Notes: generated by a model from the sequence alone, not told the origin. DNA of 49,739 bases from Deltaproteobacteria bacterium (GCA_016183175.1 JACPFC010000032.1:1-49739); one strand, 5' to 3'. Counted from the stretch's first letter, positions 14,813 to 21,860 are shown. A program made the numbers and translations.

Positions 14813-15365
14813 AAAAACCTCCTCTTGCATTTGTGCGGACACGGTAAAGTTTTTCGGTAAACCCTCCCTGTGTGACAAATTTTTCCTCCAGTTGCCGCAA
14901 TAGCCGGCTCAAAAGATAAGTTGTCTGGTTGGTCACACAAATCATGGCATTGGCGGCAATTTCGGGCGAGTTTTCTTCGATAAAGATCCTGTAGGTCTTA
15001 TAGGACCTGTCCGGAACCCAGGCGAGATTTCGAACTGTTCGAGCCACGGGGTTGTTTTTGTCCCACTGGGAAAAACCCTTCTGCCTTAGGAAATCTTCAA
15101 AATCGAGAAGCAGTTCCTCCAAACTCGCCCTTGCCACTCCCACAAGTTTGAGTTCGGTTTTTTTGGAAATGCCGGAAGCCATGCTTCCTTCCGCGATGTT
15201 TTGCTTTCCACTGCGGGCCGCTTGAACCATTTGATCGTGGGTGCGCGAGTTCCGACCCACGAACCGGTCGCAAAATTTAACGGTCGCATCATAGACAATT
15301 TCAGCCATTTGGTACGATTTTAAACCACGGTACCCACCGTGGGGGTCTATCAGCTCGCCGGACAT
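14796..15365 (-). CDS. Four-helix-bundle protein with suffix domain
   Basis: The 189 residues contain the core SYQMAEIVYDATVKFCDRFV and TDQMVQ-like QMVQAARSGKQNIAEGSMAS (33-70), then the longer C-terminal extension of this subfamily (VPDRSYKTYRIFIEENSPEI, AANAMICVTNQTTYLLSRLL, EEKFVTQGGFTEKLY). The last 17 bases overlap the start of the cassette A effector, so the gene was placed directly against it. It lies 12 bp downstream of the GIY-YIG gene and reads the same way. Function is unknown. Its position between a sigma-54 promoter and an effector suggests insertion. Confidence 0.88.
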   Translation of the reverse strand: MSGELIDPHGGYRGLKSYQMAEIVYDATVKFCDRFVGRNSRTHDQMVQAARSGKQNIAEGSMASGISKKTELKLVGVARASLEELLLDFEDFLRQKGFSQWDKNNPVARTVRNLAWVPDRSYKTYRIFIEENSPEIAANAMICVTNQTTYLLSRLLRQLEEKFVTQGGFTEKLYRVRTNARGGFYESNR

Positions 15366-15377
15366 GAAAAACCTCCT

Positions 15378-15392
15378 TTACCCTGTGAGATA
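15378..15392. repeat. Right terminal inverted repeat of the GIY-YIG unit
   Basis: TTACCCTGTGAGATA is the inverted counterpart of TATCTCACAGGGTGA at 15647-15661 with one mismatch. It contains the stop codon of the GIY-YIG gene. Confidence 0.85.
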
Positions 15393-15641
15393 ATCTCGTA
15401 GCCTGTTCCGCAGATAGCGTTTACCCCACGTTGATTTTAAATATTTCTCCCGTCTTGTGGCGTCAGCTTGGCAAAGACATCCTTCCCAGTAGATTAACTG
15501 AAAGGGTTGCCGTCGCTTTGTCGATTCGACATAGCCGGACTGATGCATCGATAGCCGTTTCTGTAAATCTCTGGTGAATCCTGTGTAAAAATAACCATCT
15601 CGTTTTGATAACAGCACATAAATGTAAAAAAAATCGGCCAT
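15378..15641 (-). CDS. Small GIY-YIG endonuclease-like protein
   Basis: The 87-residue single-domain protein has YIYVLLSKRDGYFYTGFT (GIY...YIG positions at 6-23), the catalytic-type Arg in DLQKRLSMH, and the Glu of ATRREKYLKS near residue 68. Small proteins of this type resemble the UvrC N-terminal nuclease and are often found as solitary genes. Both ends of the gene carry the inverted repeat CCTGTGAGATA, and the gene body fills the space between them, so it may be a minimal mobile or homing unit. Its start is 22 bp from a sigma-54 promoter -12 element. Confidence 0.9.
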   Translation of the reverse strand: MADFFYIYVLLSKRDGYFYTGFTRDLQKRLSMHQSGYVESTKRRQPFQLIYWEGCLCQADATRREKYLKSTWGKRYLRNRLRDYLTG

Positions 15642-15646
15642 ACTTC

Positions 15647-15661
15647 TATCTCACAGGGTGA
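15647..15661. repeat. Left terminal inverted repeat of the GIY-YIG unit
   Basis: TATCTCACAGGGTGA pairs with 15378-15392. It starts 5 bp before the GIY-YIG start codon and ends directly at the -12 element of the minus-strand sigma-54 promoter. Confidence 0.85.
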
Positions 15662-15680
15662 AGCAATTCCCGTGCCATTT
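15662..15680 (-). promoter_or_regulatory. Sigma-54 promoter of cassette A (minus strand)
   Basis: On the minus strand TGGCACGGGAATTGC has GG and GC separated by exactly 10 bases and matches the consensus TGGCACG-N4-TTGC. It now drives the GIY-YIG and four-helix-bundle genes, with the cassette A effector third in line. Confidence 0.85.
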
Positions 15681-15696
15681 ACGGCAAGGGTTGGGG

Positions 15697-15718
15697 TTTA
15701 GGGTGTAGGGTCTAGGGA
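15697..15718. repeat. TAGGGTN heptamer array
   Basis: TTTAGGGTGTAGGGTCTAGGG shows three 7-bp units of the same family as the array at 33066. It lies upstream of the cassette A promoter. Confidence 0.7.
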
Positions 15719-15773
15719 AAACAAGAAGTTAGCTGTTTGGGGAGAGCTTGTTCGGGTGCCATGCGGGCAACCA

Positions 15774-15819
15774 ATCGACCGATTTTCGGACGGTGTCTAT
15801 CGGACGGTCGGACGGTTTT
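15774..15819. promoter_or_regulatory. Palindromic upstream element shared by divergent cassettes A and B
   Basis: CGACCGATTTTCGGACGG followed by ATCGGACGGTCGGACGGTTT forms an inverted repeat of ACCGTCCGAT type. It lies 68 bp before the -24 GG of promoter B and about 98 bp before that of promoter A. The position and symmetry fit the binding site of a sigma-54-dependent activator. Confidence 0.65.
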
Positions 15820-15883
15820 GGACATGCTGTGCAGTTTTGTCATTTTCAACTCACTGTAATCACTAAAAGTATTTTTTCGTCGT

Positions 15884-15902
15884 TGTGGCACGCGGTTTGC
15901 TC
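15884..15902 (+). promoter_or_regulatory. Sigma-54 promoter of cassette B
   Basis: TGGCACGCGGTTTGC (15886-15900) is a near-perfect -24/-12 element with GG-N10-GC. The preceding stretch CACTGTAATCACTAAAAGTA is nearly identical before promoters C and D. The start codon is 26 bp downstream of the -12 GC. Confidence 0.92.
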
Positions 15903-15925
15903 ATAAAACGGGGCGGAGGTACCCT

Positions 15926-16666
15926 ATGTCGAACGAAATCAATTCCCCCTTTTCCCCCGCGCCGGTCGATTTTACCGAACCAGTCATGTCGAAAGCCGTC
16001 CCGGAATTAAGTCAGGACGAATTTATTCAGCAAAGCACGCAGATTTTAAACGAAGGCGTCGAAAATCACTATTCGAAGGAATATGTCACTGACCAACTTT
16101 TTCATTTGGCTTACGAAAATAAAACAACCGCGGCGGGTCTCGGTTTTCCAGTTGATCCTCCAACCATCAAACAAAAGGTGGTAAAACCATGGTACGGAGA
16201 CAGAAAGGCAACGGGGCCTGATCCCCAACCGGGGCCTGAAGAAGAATTTGAGATTATCATCCACGACGAGGGAGGAAGAAATGGTTCATTGTTCGGCGGC
16301 ACTTTAACGGTAAGAAAAAATGACGGCGGTCCCGCTGTCACTGTTCCCGCCAGTAGTTGGCCCGACAAAAAAGAATTGAATCCCGGCATTAAAGAGGGTA
16401 CTTATCCATCAGTCTATAAAATTAACGGTCATAAAAACGCCACCGTGCCGGGTGTCCAATTAAACAATAATGAGACTGTACCGACAATCGGGCCCAACCC
16501 CGTGCAGAATAATAAGGAGTTTGCCGATAAGATCCATATCCACAAAGGTGGGAGTATAAGTCGCGGTTCAAAGGGCTGTCAGGTCATTCGGGCTGGTTCC
16601 GAATTGGAAGTCTGGAACAAATTGTCGCACGGGGCTACTGGACAGGTGACCGTGGAAAGGGAATGA
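15926..16666 (+). CDS. Cassette B effector candidate: shared N-terminal domain plus L,D-transpeptidase-like C-terminus
   Basis: The 246 residues have no signal peptide. Residues 26-90 (PELSQDEFIQQSTQILNEG, VDPPTIKQKVVKPWY) align with cassettes A and D. After a Pro/Gly linker (95-107), residues 108-245 form a beta-rich domain with KEGTYPSVYKING and IHIHKGGSISRGSKGCQVI. His204, His206 and Cys218 fit the His...Ser-x-Gly-Cys arrangement of L,D-transpeptidase (YkuD-like) folds, though spacing is shorter than in classic YkuD. Such an enzyme would act on peptidoglycan in the periplasm. A GGCGGAGGT ribosome-binding site precedes the ATG. The likely immunity gene begins 4 bp after the stop. Confidence 0.65.
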   Translation: MSNEINSPFSPAPVDFTEPVMSKAVPELSQDEFIQQSTQILNEGVENHYSKEYVTDQLFHLAYENKTTAAGLGFPVDPPTIKQKVVKPWYGDRKATGPDPQPGPEEEFEIIIHDEGGRNGSLFGGTLTVRKNDGGPAVTVPASSWPDKKELNPGIKEGTYPSVYKINGHKNATVPGVQLNNNETVPTIGPNPVQNNKEFADKIHIHKGGSISRGSKGCQVIRAGSELEVWNKLSHGATGQVTVERE

Positions 16667-16670
16667 GAAA

Positions 16671-17237
16671 ATGAAACGACCAGCCTTATTGGTAACCGGC
16701 ATTCTGCTTTTGGCCGGTTATCACGCTTCTTTTGCAGACACAAAGGAAGGAAAAAACGGGGGTATCGTTTATGGCGAAAACCATTCTTTTATGGTACGAG
16801 CACCGGCAGGATGGTTTTTGGATAATTCTTCAAGGCCCGAGGGTCTGGTTGCGGTTGTCTACCCTGTCGGGTCTTCATGGGATAAAAGCCCGGCACGTAT
16901 GTATACCAACGTGGTCCACAAATCCAACAAAGAAAATGCCACGCTCGAAAAAACAATTAATTCGGATATTGAAGATTTTCGCAAGAAAGCGCCAGAAATT
17001 TCCATTACCGAGGGTGGGTTGGTGAACACATATGACGGGAAGTCTGCCCGAATACGCAACTTTCTGAAGGATGATTATGGAAATTACGAATCCGTGGCCT
17101 ATATTGATGAAGAAAAAGTCATTGTCCTCATCGTTTTATCAGCTCGTAGCGAGGCGGAATGGAAAAAGGCTTTCCCCTCATTCCGCAATTTTGTTGGATC
17201 ATATCGTTATCTGACAAATGAGGTAAATCTTCAGTAA
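16671..17237 (+). CDS. Exported candidate immunity protein of cassette B
   Basis: The protein has 188 residues. MKRPALLVTGILLLAGYHASFADT is a typical Sec signal peptide cleaved after about residue 22 (SFA/DT). The mature part (YGENHSFMVRAPAGWFLDNS, NYESVAYIDEEKVIVLIVLS, AFPSFRNFVGSYRYL) looks like a PsbP/MOG1-like alpha-beta fold, as in many small periplasmic or surface proteins. It starts 4 bp after the effector stop, so the two are co-translated. I propose that it binds the cassette B enzyme in the periplasm; this is inferred from position and export only. Confidence 0.6.
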   Translation: MKRPALLVTGILLLAGYHASFADTKEGKNGGIVYGENHSFMVRAPAGWFLDNSSRPEGLVAVVYPVGSSWDKSPARMYTNVVHKSNKENATLEKTINSDIEDFRKKAPEISITEGGLVNTYDGKSARIRNFLKDDYGNYESVAYIDEEKVIVLIVLSARSEAEWKKAFPSFRNFVGSYRYLTNEVNLQ

Positions 17238-17276
17238 GCTCTAACCGGTCTTTTTTCTTGGATGGTTTTTTAGCCC

Positions 17277-19232
17277 TTAATTCAACGTCGCCGCGCTTAA
17301 GTCCACAACGATACTTCCCTTTAAGGATTGATCGCTCACGACAAGATATTCTTTTTCGCTAGTGGGGTTCTGGTGATAGGCCAACTGGTTGGGGGTCATG
17401 GTCAAATCCTTGCCGTTTAAATAATCCGAAAGGTTGATGGTTTGCGTGGCGATGCTGGCATAGGAGCGAACCGTTGTCCCATCCATAACGGTAATGACCG
17501 AAACGGTCTTGTCGGTTTGGTTCAAGACGTATGCTTTGGTTTTGTCTTCGTTCAAGACAATGCTGGTAGGGTTGGAGCCGACGGCAATACCGTTGGTAGA
17601 GGTAAGTAATTCAGACGTAACAGACTGGGAACTGGATGAACGGTATCTTGCCTTAATCTGCCAAACCATATTGTTCGCGCTATCCAATAAAAGAGCATAG
17701 GTGTATGTGGAGGAAGTTGTCTGTTCAGAATAAATAACCATGTCTTTAAACTCTGGAGTATTAGAGACATCAGTGCTGATAGCGGTACTGCCGCCAAATC
17801 GAGTGCTACTACTCCTTTTAACGGCACGGAGCCTTTTGTTGCCGCTTTGGTCTTCAAAAAGTGCGAGGGCATACGAACTGCCGGCATCGAAAACATGGGT
17901 GTTGGCTACCTGTACACCGGTCATATCTGAATCAGTATTTTGGAAAAACGGGATTGATTCGCTTGATGATGGGGGATCAGTGGTTAGAGCATAGTAAATA
18001 AATTCTTCATCGAGCGTTTCCAAAATTTCAGTTTGAGGCTTCCTCACAAACCTCAACTTTCCATCATTTGACTTTTTCACCACGTTGTACGCTTCCGTAT
18101 TTTCCACTGTTGCCGTGCCGCTATCCCTCAAAAAATCAGATCCAAACCAGTAGGCGGAATCGAAGGTGTCGAACGGAAGGCCGTCGGTGGAGTTCAGTTT
18201 GGACAGGTAGCTTGTCTCTCCAAAGGCAATTCCCGTGGCCCCGCTTGCGGTATCGGCCTCGTAATAGTCCGCATAGTTCCCTACCACCATAAAAGTGCCG
18301 CTATTTTCAATAACAGGTATAATTCGATCGTCTCCCAACGACCAGATAACGTTGGCGTCAGTGAGATTGAGATCCGATACCGATTGTTCCGATGGTCCTC
18401 CGGTCACATCCTTCGGCTCCTGCCTAAACCAAAGAAAATTCGTGTTGGGGACTTCGCTGATGGCACTGCTCAAATTCGTTCCATCAGTCAGATAAACATA
18501 AAATGTCGTGCTGTTGGTGGCGTCGTCGTAATAGGCCTCGAAACTTCCATCGGTGGCGGCCGAAACGCAAACAACCCCCGACTGTTCGCAGACGTTCGTG
18601 GAGGTATCGGTAATCTCCGCCGTCGATACGGCGACTTGATAGGTGTCAAAGTATCCGTCCAGATCGGCGTCTGTCATTTCAGCGGTTGTGCCGTCATCGT
18701 AGGTGATGGTGGAGCTGACCGCTCCCGCGTAGCCGATAATCGGCACGTGGGTTTGAAGCTCCGAGGCGGCCCAGGCGGAGCGGATTAATTTGCTTAAGTG
18801 CCAGAGTGCCCAAGTGCCTGGGTGCCTGGGTGAAGACGCGGCGGTTGATGTTTCCGTCCCCACCGCCTCGGCGGCGGCGATGATTTTGTCGGTGTCGATC
18901 GTCAGACTTGGGAGTGCAATCGGGACGCCGCCGGGCATGGCATCGGCCGAGCCGGCATCACTGCCGGAACCGCTATCGGTGCTTGTCGCACCCCCTTCGT
19001 CGGATGTCGTCGAACCCGAGGTCTCGCCGGTTAAACCGGAACTGCCGGTGCCGCCAATGCCGGTGCATGCCGTTACGAAAAGGAGGAAAAAGAGAAATAC
19101 AGTGCCTGCGTGCCTGCGTACCCGCGTGCCTGCGTTTGAGAAGAAAGGACTGGTGACCCCCGCCACACTTCCGGCGGGCAGGCGTGACCAGTGACCGGTG
19201 ACTCGTGACTTGGAAGAACCAAAAGTAAACAT
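17277..19232 (-). CDS. Large lipoprotein with beta-propeller-like C-terminus and repeat-expanded signal region
   Basis: From the ATG at 19232 the product has 651 residues. The signal core RVRRHAGTVFLFFLLFVTAC carries the lipobox (VTAC), but about 40 residues precede it. They are encoded by GTGACYN heptamers and GTGCCTGC octamers, so the N-terminus was extended by repeats; an internal start nearer the core is possible. The mature protein opens with a Gly/Ser/Thr-rich linker. The C-terminal part includes NEDKTKAYVLNQTDKTVSVI, a YVTN-like beta-propeller motif. A second octamer array encodes PRHPGTWALWHLSK near residue 140. No enzyme motif is seen. It lies between cassettes B and C on the opposite strand. 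Confidence 0.75.
   Translation of the reverse strand: MFTFGSSKSRVTGHWSRLPAGSVAGVTSPFFSNAGTRVRRHAGTVFLFFLLFVTACTGIGGTGSSGLTGETSGSTTSDEGGATSTDSGSGSDAGSADAMPGGVPIALPSLTIDTDKIIAAAEAVGTETSTAASSPRHPGTWALWHLSKLIRSAWAASELQTHVPIIGYAGAVSSTITYDDGTTAEMTDADLDGYFDTYQVAVSTAEITDTSTNVCEQSGVVCVSAATDGSFEAYYDDATNSTTFYVYLTDGTNLSSAISEVPNTNFLWFRQEPKDVTGGPSEQSVSDLNLTDANVIWSLGDDRIIPVIENSGTFMVVGNYADYYEADTASGATGIAFGETSYLSKLNSTDGLPFDTFDSAYWFGSDFLRDSGTATVENTEAYNVVKKSNDGKLRFVRKPQTEILETLDEEFIYYALTTDPPSSSESIPFFQNTDSDMTGVQVANTHVFDAGSSYALALFEDQSGNKRLRAVKRSSSTRFGGSTAISTDVSNTPEFKDMVIYSEQTTSSTYTYALLLDSANNMVWQIKARYRSSSSQSVTSELLTSTNGIAVGSNPTSIVLNEDKTKAYVLNQTDKTVSVITVMDGTTVRSYASIATQTINLSDYLNGKDLTMTPNQLAYHQNPTSEKEYLVVSDQSLKGSIVVDLSAATLN
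18796..18833. repeat. GTGCCTGG octamer array inside a lipoprotein gene
   Basis: GTGCCCAA GTGCCTGG GTGCCTGG GTG shows an 8-bp period. It lies in frame within the 17277-19232 gene, in a linker region. Confidence 0.85.
19100..19212. repeat. Octamer and heptamer arrays in a lipoprotein signal region
   Basis: Bases 19102-19137 read GTGCCTGC GTGCCTGC GTACCCGC GTGCCTGC (8-bp period). Bases 19180-19210 read GTGACCA GTGACCG GTGACTC GTGACTT (7-bp period). Both are translated in the N-terminal extension of the lipoprotein. Confidence 0.85.
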
Positions 19233-19413
19233 ACTGACCCACCCTTGGTAAGAGATAAAAGCAAGATTCAGGCCAAAAAGGGGGGAGTTAATAACAATTT
19301 TATAACTAATTGATATTACTAGGTAACTTTGTACACACCCCAAGTTTTTGTCCAATTCCAGGGGCTATAATGGTGTCTATAAATTGGCGATTTTATCATT
19401 TTGAAACGAGCAC

Positions 19414-19644
19414 TTAATCAAAATGAGAAAGTAGCTTAAGTTACTTCATTGTCCTTCCCACCTCCGCTCCCACCTCGCTTGAACCAGTGGCGCTCGGCGG
19501 GAACCCTTAATCAAAATGAGAAAGTAGCTTAAGTTACTTCATTGTCTTTCCCAGCTCCGCTCCCACCTCGCTTGAACCAGTGGCTCCGCCCCACCGAAGG
19601 TGTGGCGGACGGCGGGAACCCTTTTTCAAAATGAGAAAAAGGGG
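19414..19644. repeat. Tandem direct repeat, about 93-115 bp per unit, upstream of brnTA 1
   Basis: Unit 1 (19414-19506) and unit 2 (19507-19621) both start TTAATCAAAATGAGAAAGTA, continue with CTTAAGTTACTTCATTGTC and CCGCTCCCACCTCGCTTGAA, and end GGCGGGAACCC. A third partial start (TTTTTCAAAATGAGAAA) follows. A related copy lies at 21861-21943 before brnTA 2. The gene-free stretch 19233-19706 otherwise holds nothing recognisable. Confidence 0.9.
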
Positions 19645-19658
19645 GGAAATATAAGCCC

Positions 19659-19687
19659 TTGCAAAATAATATGGCGATAGCCATACT
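19659..19687 (+). promoter_or_regulatory. Promoter and operator of brnTA 1
   Basis: TTGCAA and CATACT are separated by 17 bp. The palindrome ATGGC-GATA-GCCAT (19671-19684) sits in the spacer and would block polymerase, which suits autoregulation by the BrnA antitoxin. Confidence 0.5.
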
Positions 19688-19706
19688 AATATGGTAGACG
19701 AGCCGG

Positions 19707-20000
19707 ATGGAATTTGAATGGGATGCCGACAAAGAGCTGGGAAACATCAAAAAACACGGGGTTACATTTCAAGAGGCGGTGGAATGTTTTTTTGATGAAC
19801 ACGCTATTCAGTTGGAAGATCCAAAGCATTCGAGGGGGGAAGCGCGTCATTATTTGGTTGGCCGAACAAAATCAGGCCGGGTGCTGACAACGCGGTTTAC
19901 TTATCGAGGCGCCGCGATTCGGATTATCGGGTCGGGTGAATGGCGAAAAGGGAGGAAACTTTATCATGAAAGAGCCAAACTGGAAAAATCTCAAGATTAA
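19707..20000 (+). CDS. brnT: BrnT family toxin (copy 1)
   Basis: The 97 residues start MEFEWDADKELGNIKKHGVT, the classic BrnT opening, and contain DPKHSRGEARHYLVGRTKSG and the C-terminal IRIIGSGEWRKGRKLYHERA. BrnT is a RelE-like RNase toxin neutralised by BrnA. The downstream brnA gene overlaps its 3' end by 35 bp, the usual arrangement. It is the first gene of a module (repeat, brnTA, sigma-54 promoter, effector, immunity) that is repeated at 21861-24050. It is only distantly similar to copy 2, so the two pairs probably do not cross-neutralise. Confidence 0.93.
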   Translation: MEFEWDADKELGNIKKHGVTFQEAVECFFDEHAIQLEDPKHSRGEARHYLVGRTKSGRVLTTRFTYRGAAIRIIGSGEWRKGRKLYHERAKLEKSQD

Positions 20001-20244
20001 CCGGCAGGCAACTCAACAACTGCGCCATCGGATGGCCAAAGCCGGCAAGACAAAAATCACCATAAATGTCGATGCCGATGTTTTGGCATCGGCGCGTCAG
20101 CTGGCGGCAAAGCAGGGAAGCCCCTATCAAACCTATCTCAACTGGCTTTTGCGCCAGGTCCTTTCGGAAAAAGAAACGGAAGGATCGCGGCTCGACCGCC
20201 TGGAGAAAGAACTGGTCCAAATCAAAAAGAAACTCGCCGCCTGA
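19966..20244 (+). CDS. brnA: BrnA family antitoxin (copy 1)
   Basis: The start at 19966 follows GGGAGGAAACTTTATC and lies inside the brnT frame. The 92 residues hold a ribbon-helix-helix segment (KTKITINVDADVLASARQLA) followed by GSPYQTYLNWLLRQVL and a coiled tail (RLDRLEKELVQIKKKLA). BrnA binds BrnT and represses the operon. Its stop is 17 bp before the palindromic element of the cassette C promoter, so brnTA and the effector cassette are tightly packed. Confidence 0.9.
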   Translation: MKEPNWKNLKINRQATQQLRHRMAKAGKTKITINVDADVLASARQLAAKQGSPYQTYLNWLLRQVLSEKETEGSRLDRLEKELVQIKKKLAA

Positions 20245-20260
20245 AAAACCGGCATTTTTA

Positions 20261-20307
20261 AACCGTCCGATTTTCGGTCGGTGCCCATCGGATGATCGGA
20301 CGGTTTT
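20261..20307. promoter_or_regulatory. Upstream activator element of cassette C
   Basis: AACCGTCCGAT (20261-20271) and ATCGGACGGTT (20295-20305) are perfect inverted arms around TTTCGGTCGGTGCCC and a second ATCGGATG half. It ends 68 bp before the -24 GG, the same distance as in B and D. Confidence 0.7.
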
Positions 20308-20372
20308 GGATGGTTGGTTCGGTTTTGTCCTTTTCAACTCACTGTAATCACTAAAAATACTTTTTCATCGTT

Positions 20373-20389
20373 GTGGCATGGGGTTTGCT
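20373..20389 (+). promoter_or_regulatory. Sigma-54 promoter of cassette C
   Basis: TGGCATGGGGTTTGC has GG (20375-20376) and GC (20387-20388) separated by 10 bases. The start codon of the effector is 29 bp further on, after an AAGGAGG ribosome-binding site. Confidence 0.88.
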
Positions 20390-20416
20390 CATGAAACGGG
20401 GTTAAGGAGGCCTCTT

Positions 20417-21361
20417 ATGACAAACCCCGTTTCAACCCTTTCCACCCGACAATTGCTTGAGCAATTCGGGCCCATTGACCTCTCACCTCTGCCCGACACG
20501 ATTGAATCCGAATTCACGCCGGAAAAATTTTCTCGCACCCTCTTCGAGGGCCTTCTCAAAGGGGACAGCCTTGATGAGATTACCGATAAGGTTTTTGGGC
20601 AACTGCCCGAACAGCTTGAGACCGAGGAAAACCGGTCGGTGATTCGTGAACTCGTCACTCGCAGTATTCGGAATGTTTTGCCGGCAATCGAGTTGAAAGC
20701 AACCGGAGAAGTCGACAACCATATCTTGGGTGCCCTCTCCAAAAAGTATGAAACTGGCGGAAGGGGGCCGGGCACGGTTTCTTCAGGGAAAGGCGATCAT
20801 GGTGGCGTTTCCTATGGCAGTTATCAGTTCGCAACCAATCAGAAAACACCGCAGGAATTCTTGGGGGCAGAGGGGCGTCCTTGGGCGGGTGAATTCGCAG
20901 GGTTGGCGCCCGGCACGCCGGAATTCTCCAAAAAATGGAAGGAGATTGCCGAAAGAGAACCCGGGGCTTTTCAGCAGGCACAACACGTATTTATCCAGCA
21001 CAAATATTATGATACCAGTGTACAAAAGATTTATGGTAAAACCGGCATCGATATTCGAGGCCGCTCCTCGGCGCTTAAGGATGTGGTTTGGTCAACAGCG
21101 GTTCAACATGGCCCGTATGAAAAAGGAGGCGCAGGCGTCGTGATGTGTGCGATCGATTCCTTAAAAGGTAAAATAGAACCTTCTTCGCCGTATTATGACG
21201 GTGAACTGATCAAAGCGATCTACGCGGAGCGGGGTCGGAAGAATGCCGCCGGCACGCCTGTCCATTTCGAGCACAGCGCGACCAACATTCAAAATGGAAT
21301 CAGCAAACGCTTTGATCAGGAACTCAAAGAGGCGTTAATGTTGCTGATCAATCTGGAATAA
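20417..21361 (+). CDS. Cassette C effector candidate: lysozyme-like domain
   Basis: The ATG at 20417 follows AAGGAGG and gives 314 residues without a signal peptide. Residues 1-95 are helical (FTPEKFSRTLFEGLLKGDSL, NRSVIRELVTRSIRNVLPAI) and occupy the place of the domain shared by A, B and D, with weak resemblance. From about 105, LSKKYETGGRGPG, GDHGGVSYGSYQFA and VVWSTAVQHGP match lysozyme-like peptidoglycan hydrolases of phage-tail and effector type, with Glu112 as likely catalytic residue. It should cut the glycan strand in the periplasm. The next gene encodes a lysozyme-inhibitor homologue, which strongly supports this reading. Confidence 0.75.
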   Translation: MTNPVSTLSTRQLLEQFGPIDLSPLPDTIESEFTPEKFSRTLFEGLLKGDSLDEITDKVFGQLPEQLETEENRSVIRELVTRSIRNVLPAIELKATGEVDNHILGALSKKYETGGRGPGTVSSGKGDHGGVSYGSYQFATNQKTPQEFLGAEGRPWAGEFAGLAPGTPEFSKKWKEIAEREPGAFQQAQHVFIQHKYYDTSVQKIYGKTGIDIRGRSSALKDVVWSTAVQHGPYEKGGAGVVMCAIDSLKGKIEPSSPYYDGELIKAIYAERGRKNAAGTPVHFEHSATNIQNGISKRFDQELKEALMLLINLE

Positions 21362-21374
21362 GGGGGAAATCGGT

Positions 21375-21797
21375 ATGAAACGATGGCTCACCGCGATTGG
21401 AATTTGTTTATTAATCGGCAGTTGGGCAAATGCCAAGGAACCGTATTCGCCGGAATACAGCAAGTGCTTAGAACATGCGGACGGCAACGATTTCAATAGT
21501 CGTGACTGCAATTCTTCGGAGTTTGAAATCCAGGACGGTTTACTGAATCAGAAATATCAAAAATTATTGAAAGCTGTCGAAGAAGGTGGATATGGCGACG
21601 AACAAACAGATACCCGACTAAAAAAGGATATTCGGGCCGCCCAACGCTTATGGGTTCAATTTCGCGACAAGAACTGTGAAGTCCATTATCTGGCCGCTGG
21701 CGGTGGTACCTATTCGGCAGTTGCAGGAACCTATTGCATGCTCGAAATGACCGTTCAACGCGCCAAAGAATTGAAAGATTTATTGCCTTCGGAGTGA
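21375..21797 (+). CDS. LprI/DUF1311-family lysozyme inhibitor, candidate immunity protein of cassette C
   Basis: The 140 residues begin with a signal peptide, MKRWLTAIGICLLIGSWANA. The mature part fits the LprI N-terminal (DUF1311) family: Cys in YSKCLEHAD and SRDCNSSEFE, then DGLLNQKYQKLLKAV, AAQRLWVQFRDKNCEVHYLA and GTYCMLEMTVQRAKELKDLL, giving the usual four-cysteine pattern. LprI of Mycobacterium tuberculosis inhibits lysozyme. Its position 13 bp after a lysozyme-like gene, under the same sigma-54 promoter, makes it the likely protector of the producer's own wall. Confidence 0.85.
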   Translation: MKRWLTAIGICLLIGSWANAKEPYSPEYSKCLEHADGNDFNSRDCNSSEFEIQDGLLNQKYQKLLKAVEEGGYGDEQTDTRLKKDIRAAQRLWVQFRDKNCEVHYLAAGGGTYSAVAGTYCMLEMTVQRAKELKDLLPSE

Positions 21798-21850
21798 TCC
21801 GCAACCCAATCGCAATCATTATCCGTGCCGGCACCGCGGGCATCCCCAAC
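21797..21850 (-). pseudogene. Remnant of a MopE-type metal-binding sequence (after cassette C)
   Basis: On the minus strand the bases read DARGAGTDNDCDWVADHS. This resembles the DNDCDGSTDEN motif of MopE-like proteins and the matching remnant at 24062-24150. No start codon or full domain remains. Confidence 0.55.
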
Positions 21851-21860
21851 CGTCTCCATA

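Noticed and set aside
14990-15025. 9-bp repeat insertion inside the four-helix-bundle gene (GTAGGTCTTATAGGACC)
   Set aside because: The encoded RSYKTYRIF is a conserved motif of this protein subfamily, so the resemblance to the TATAGGACC array is probably chance.
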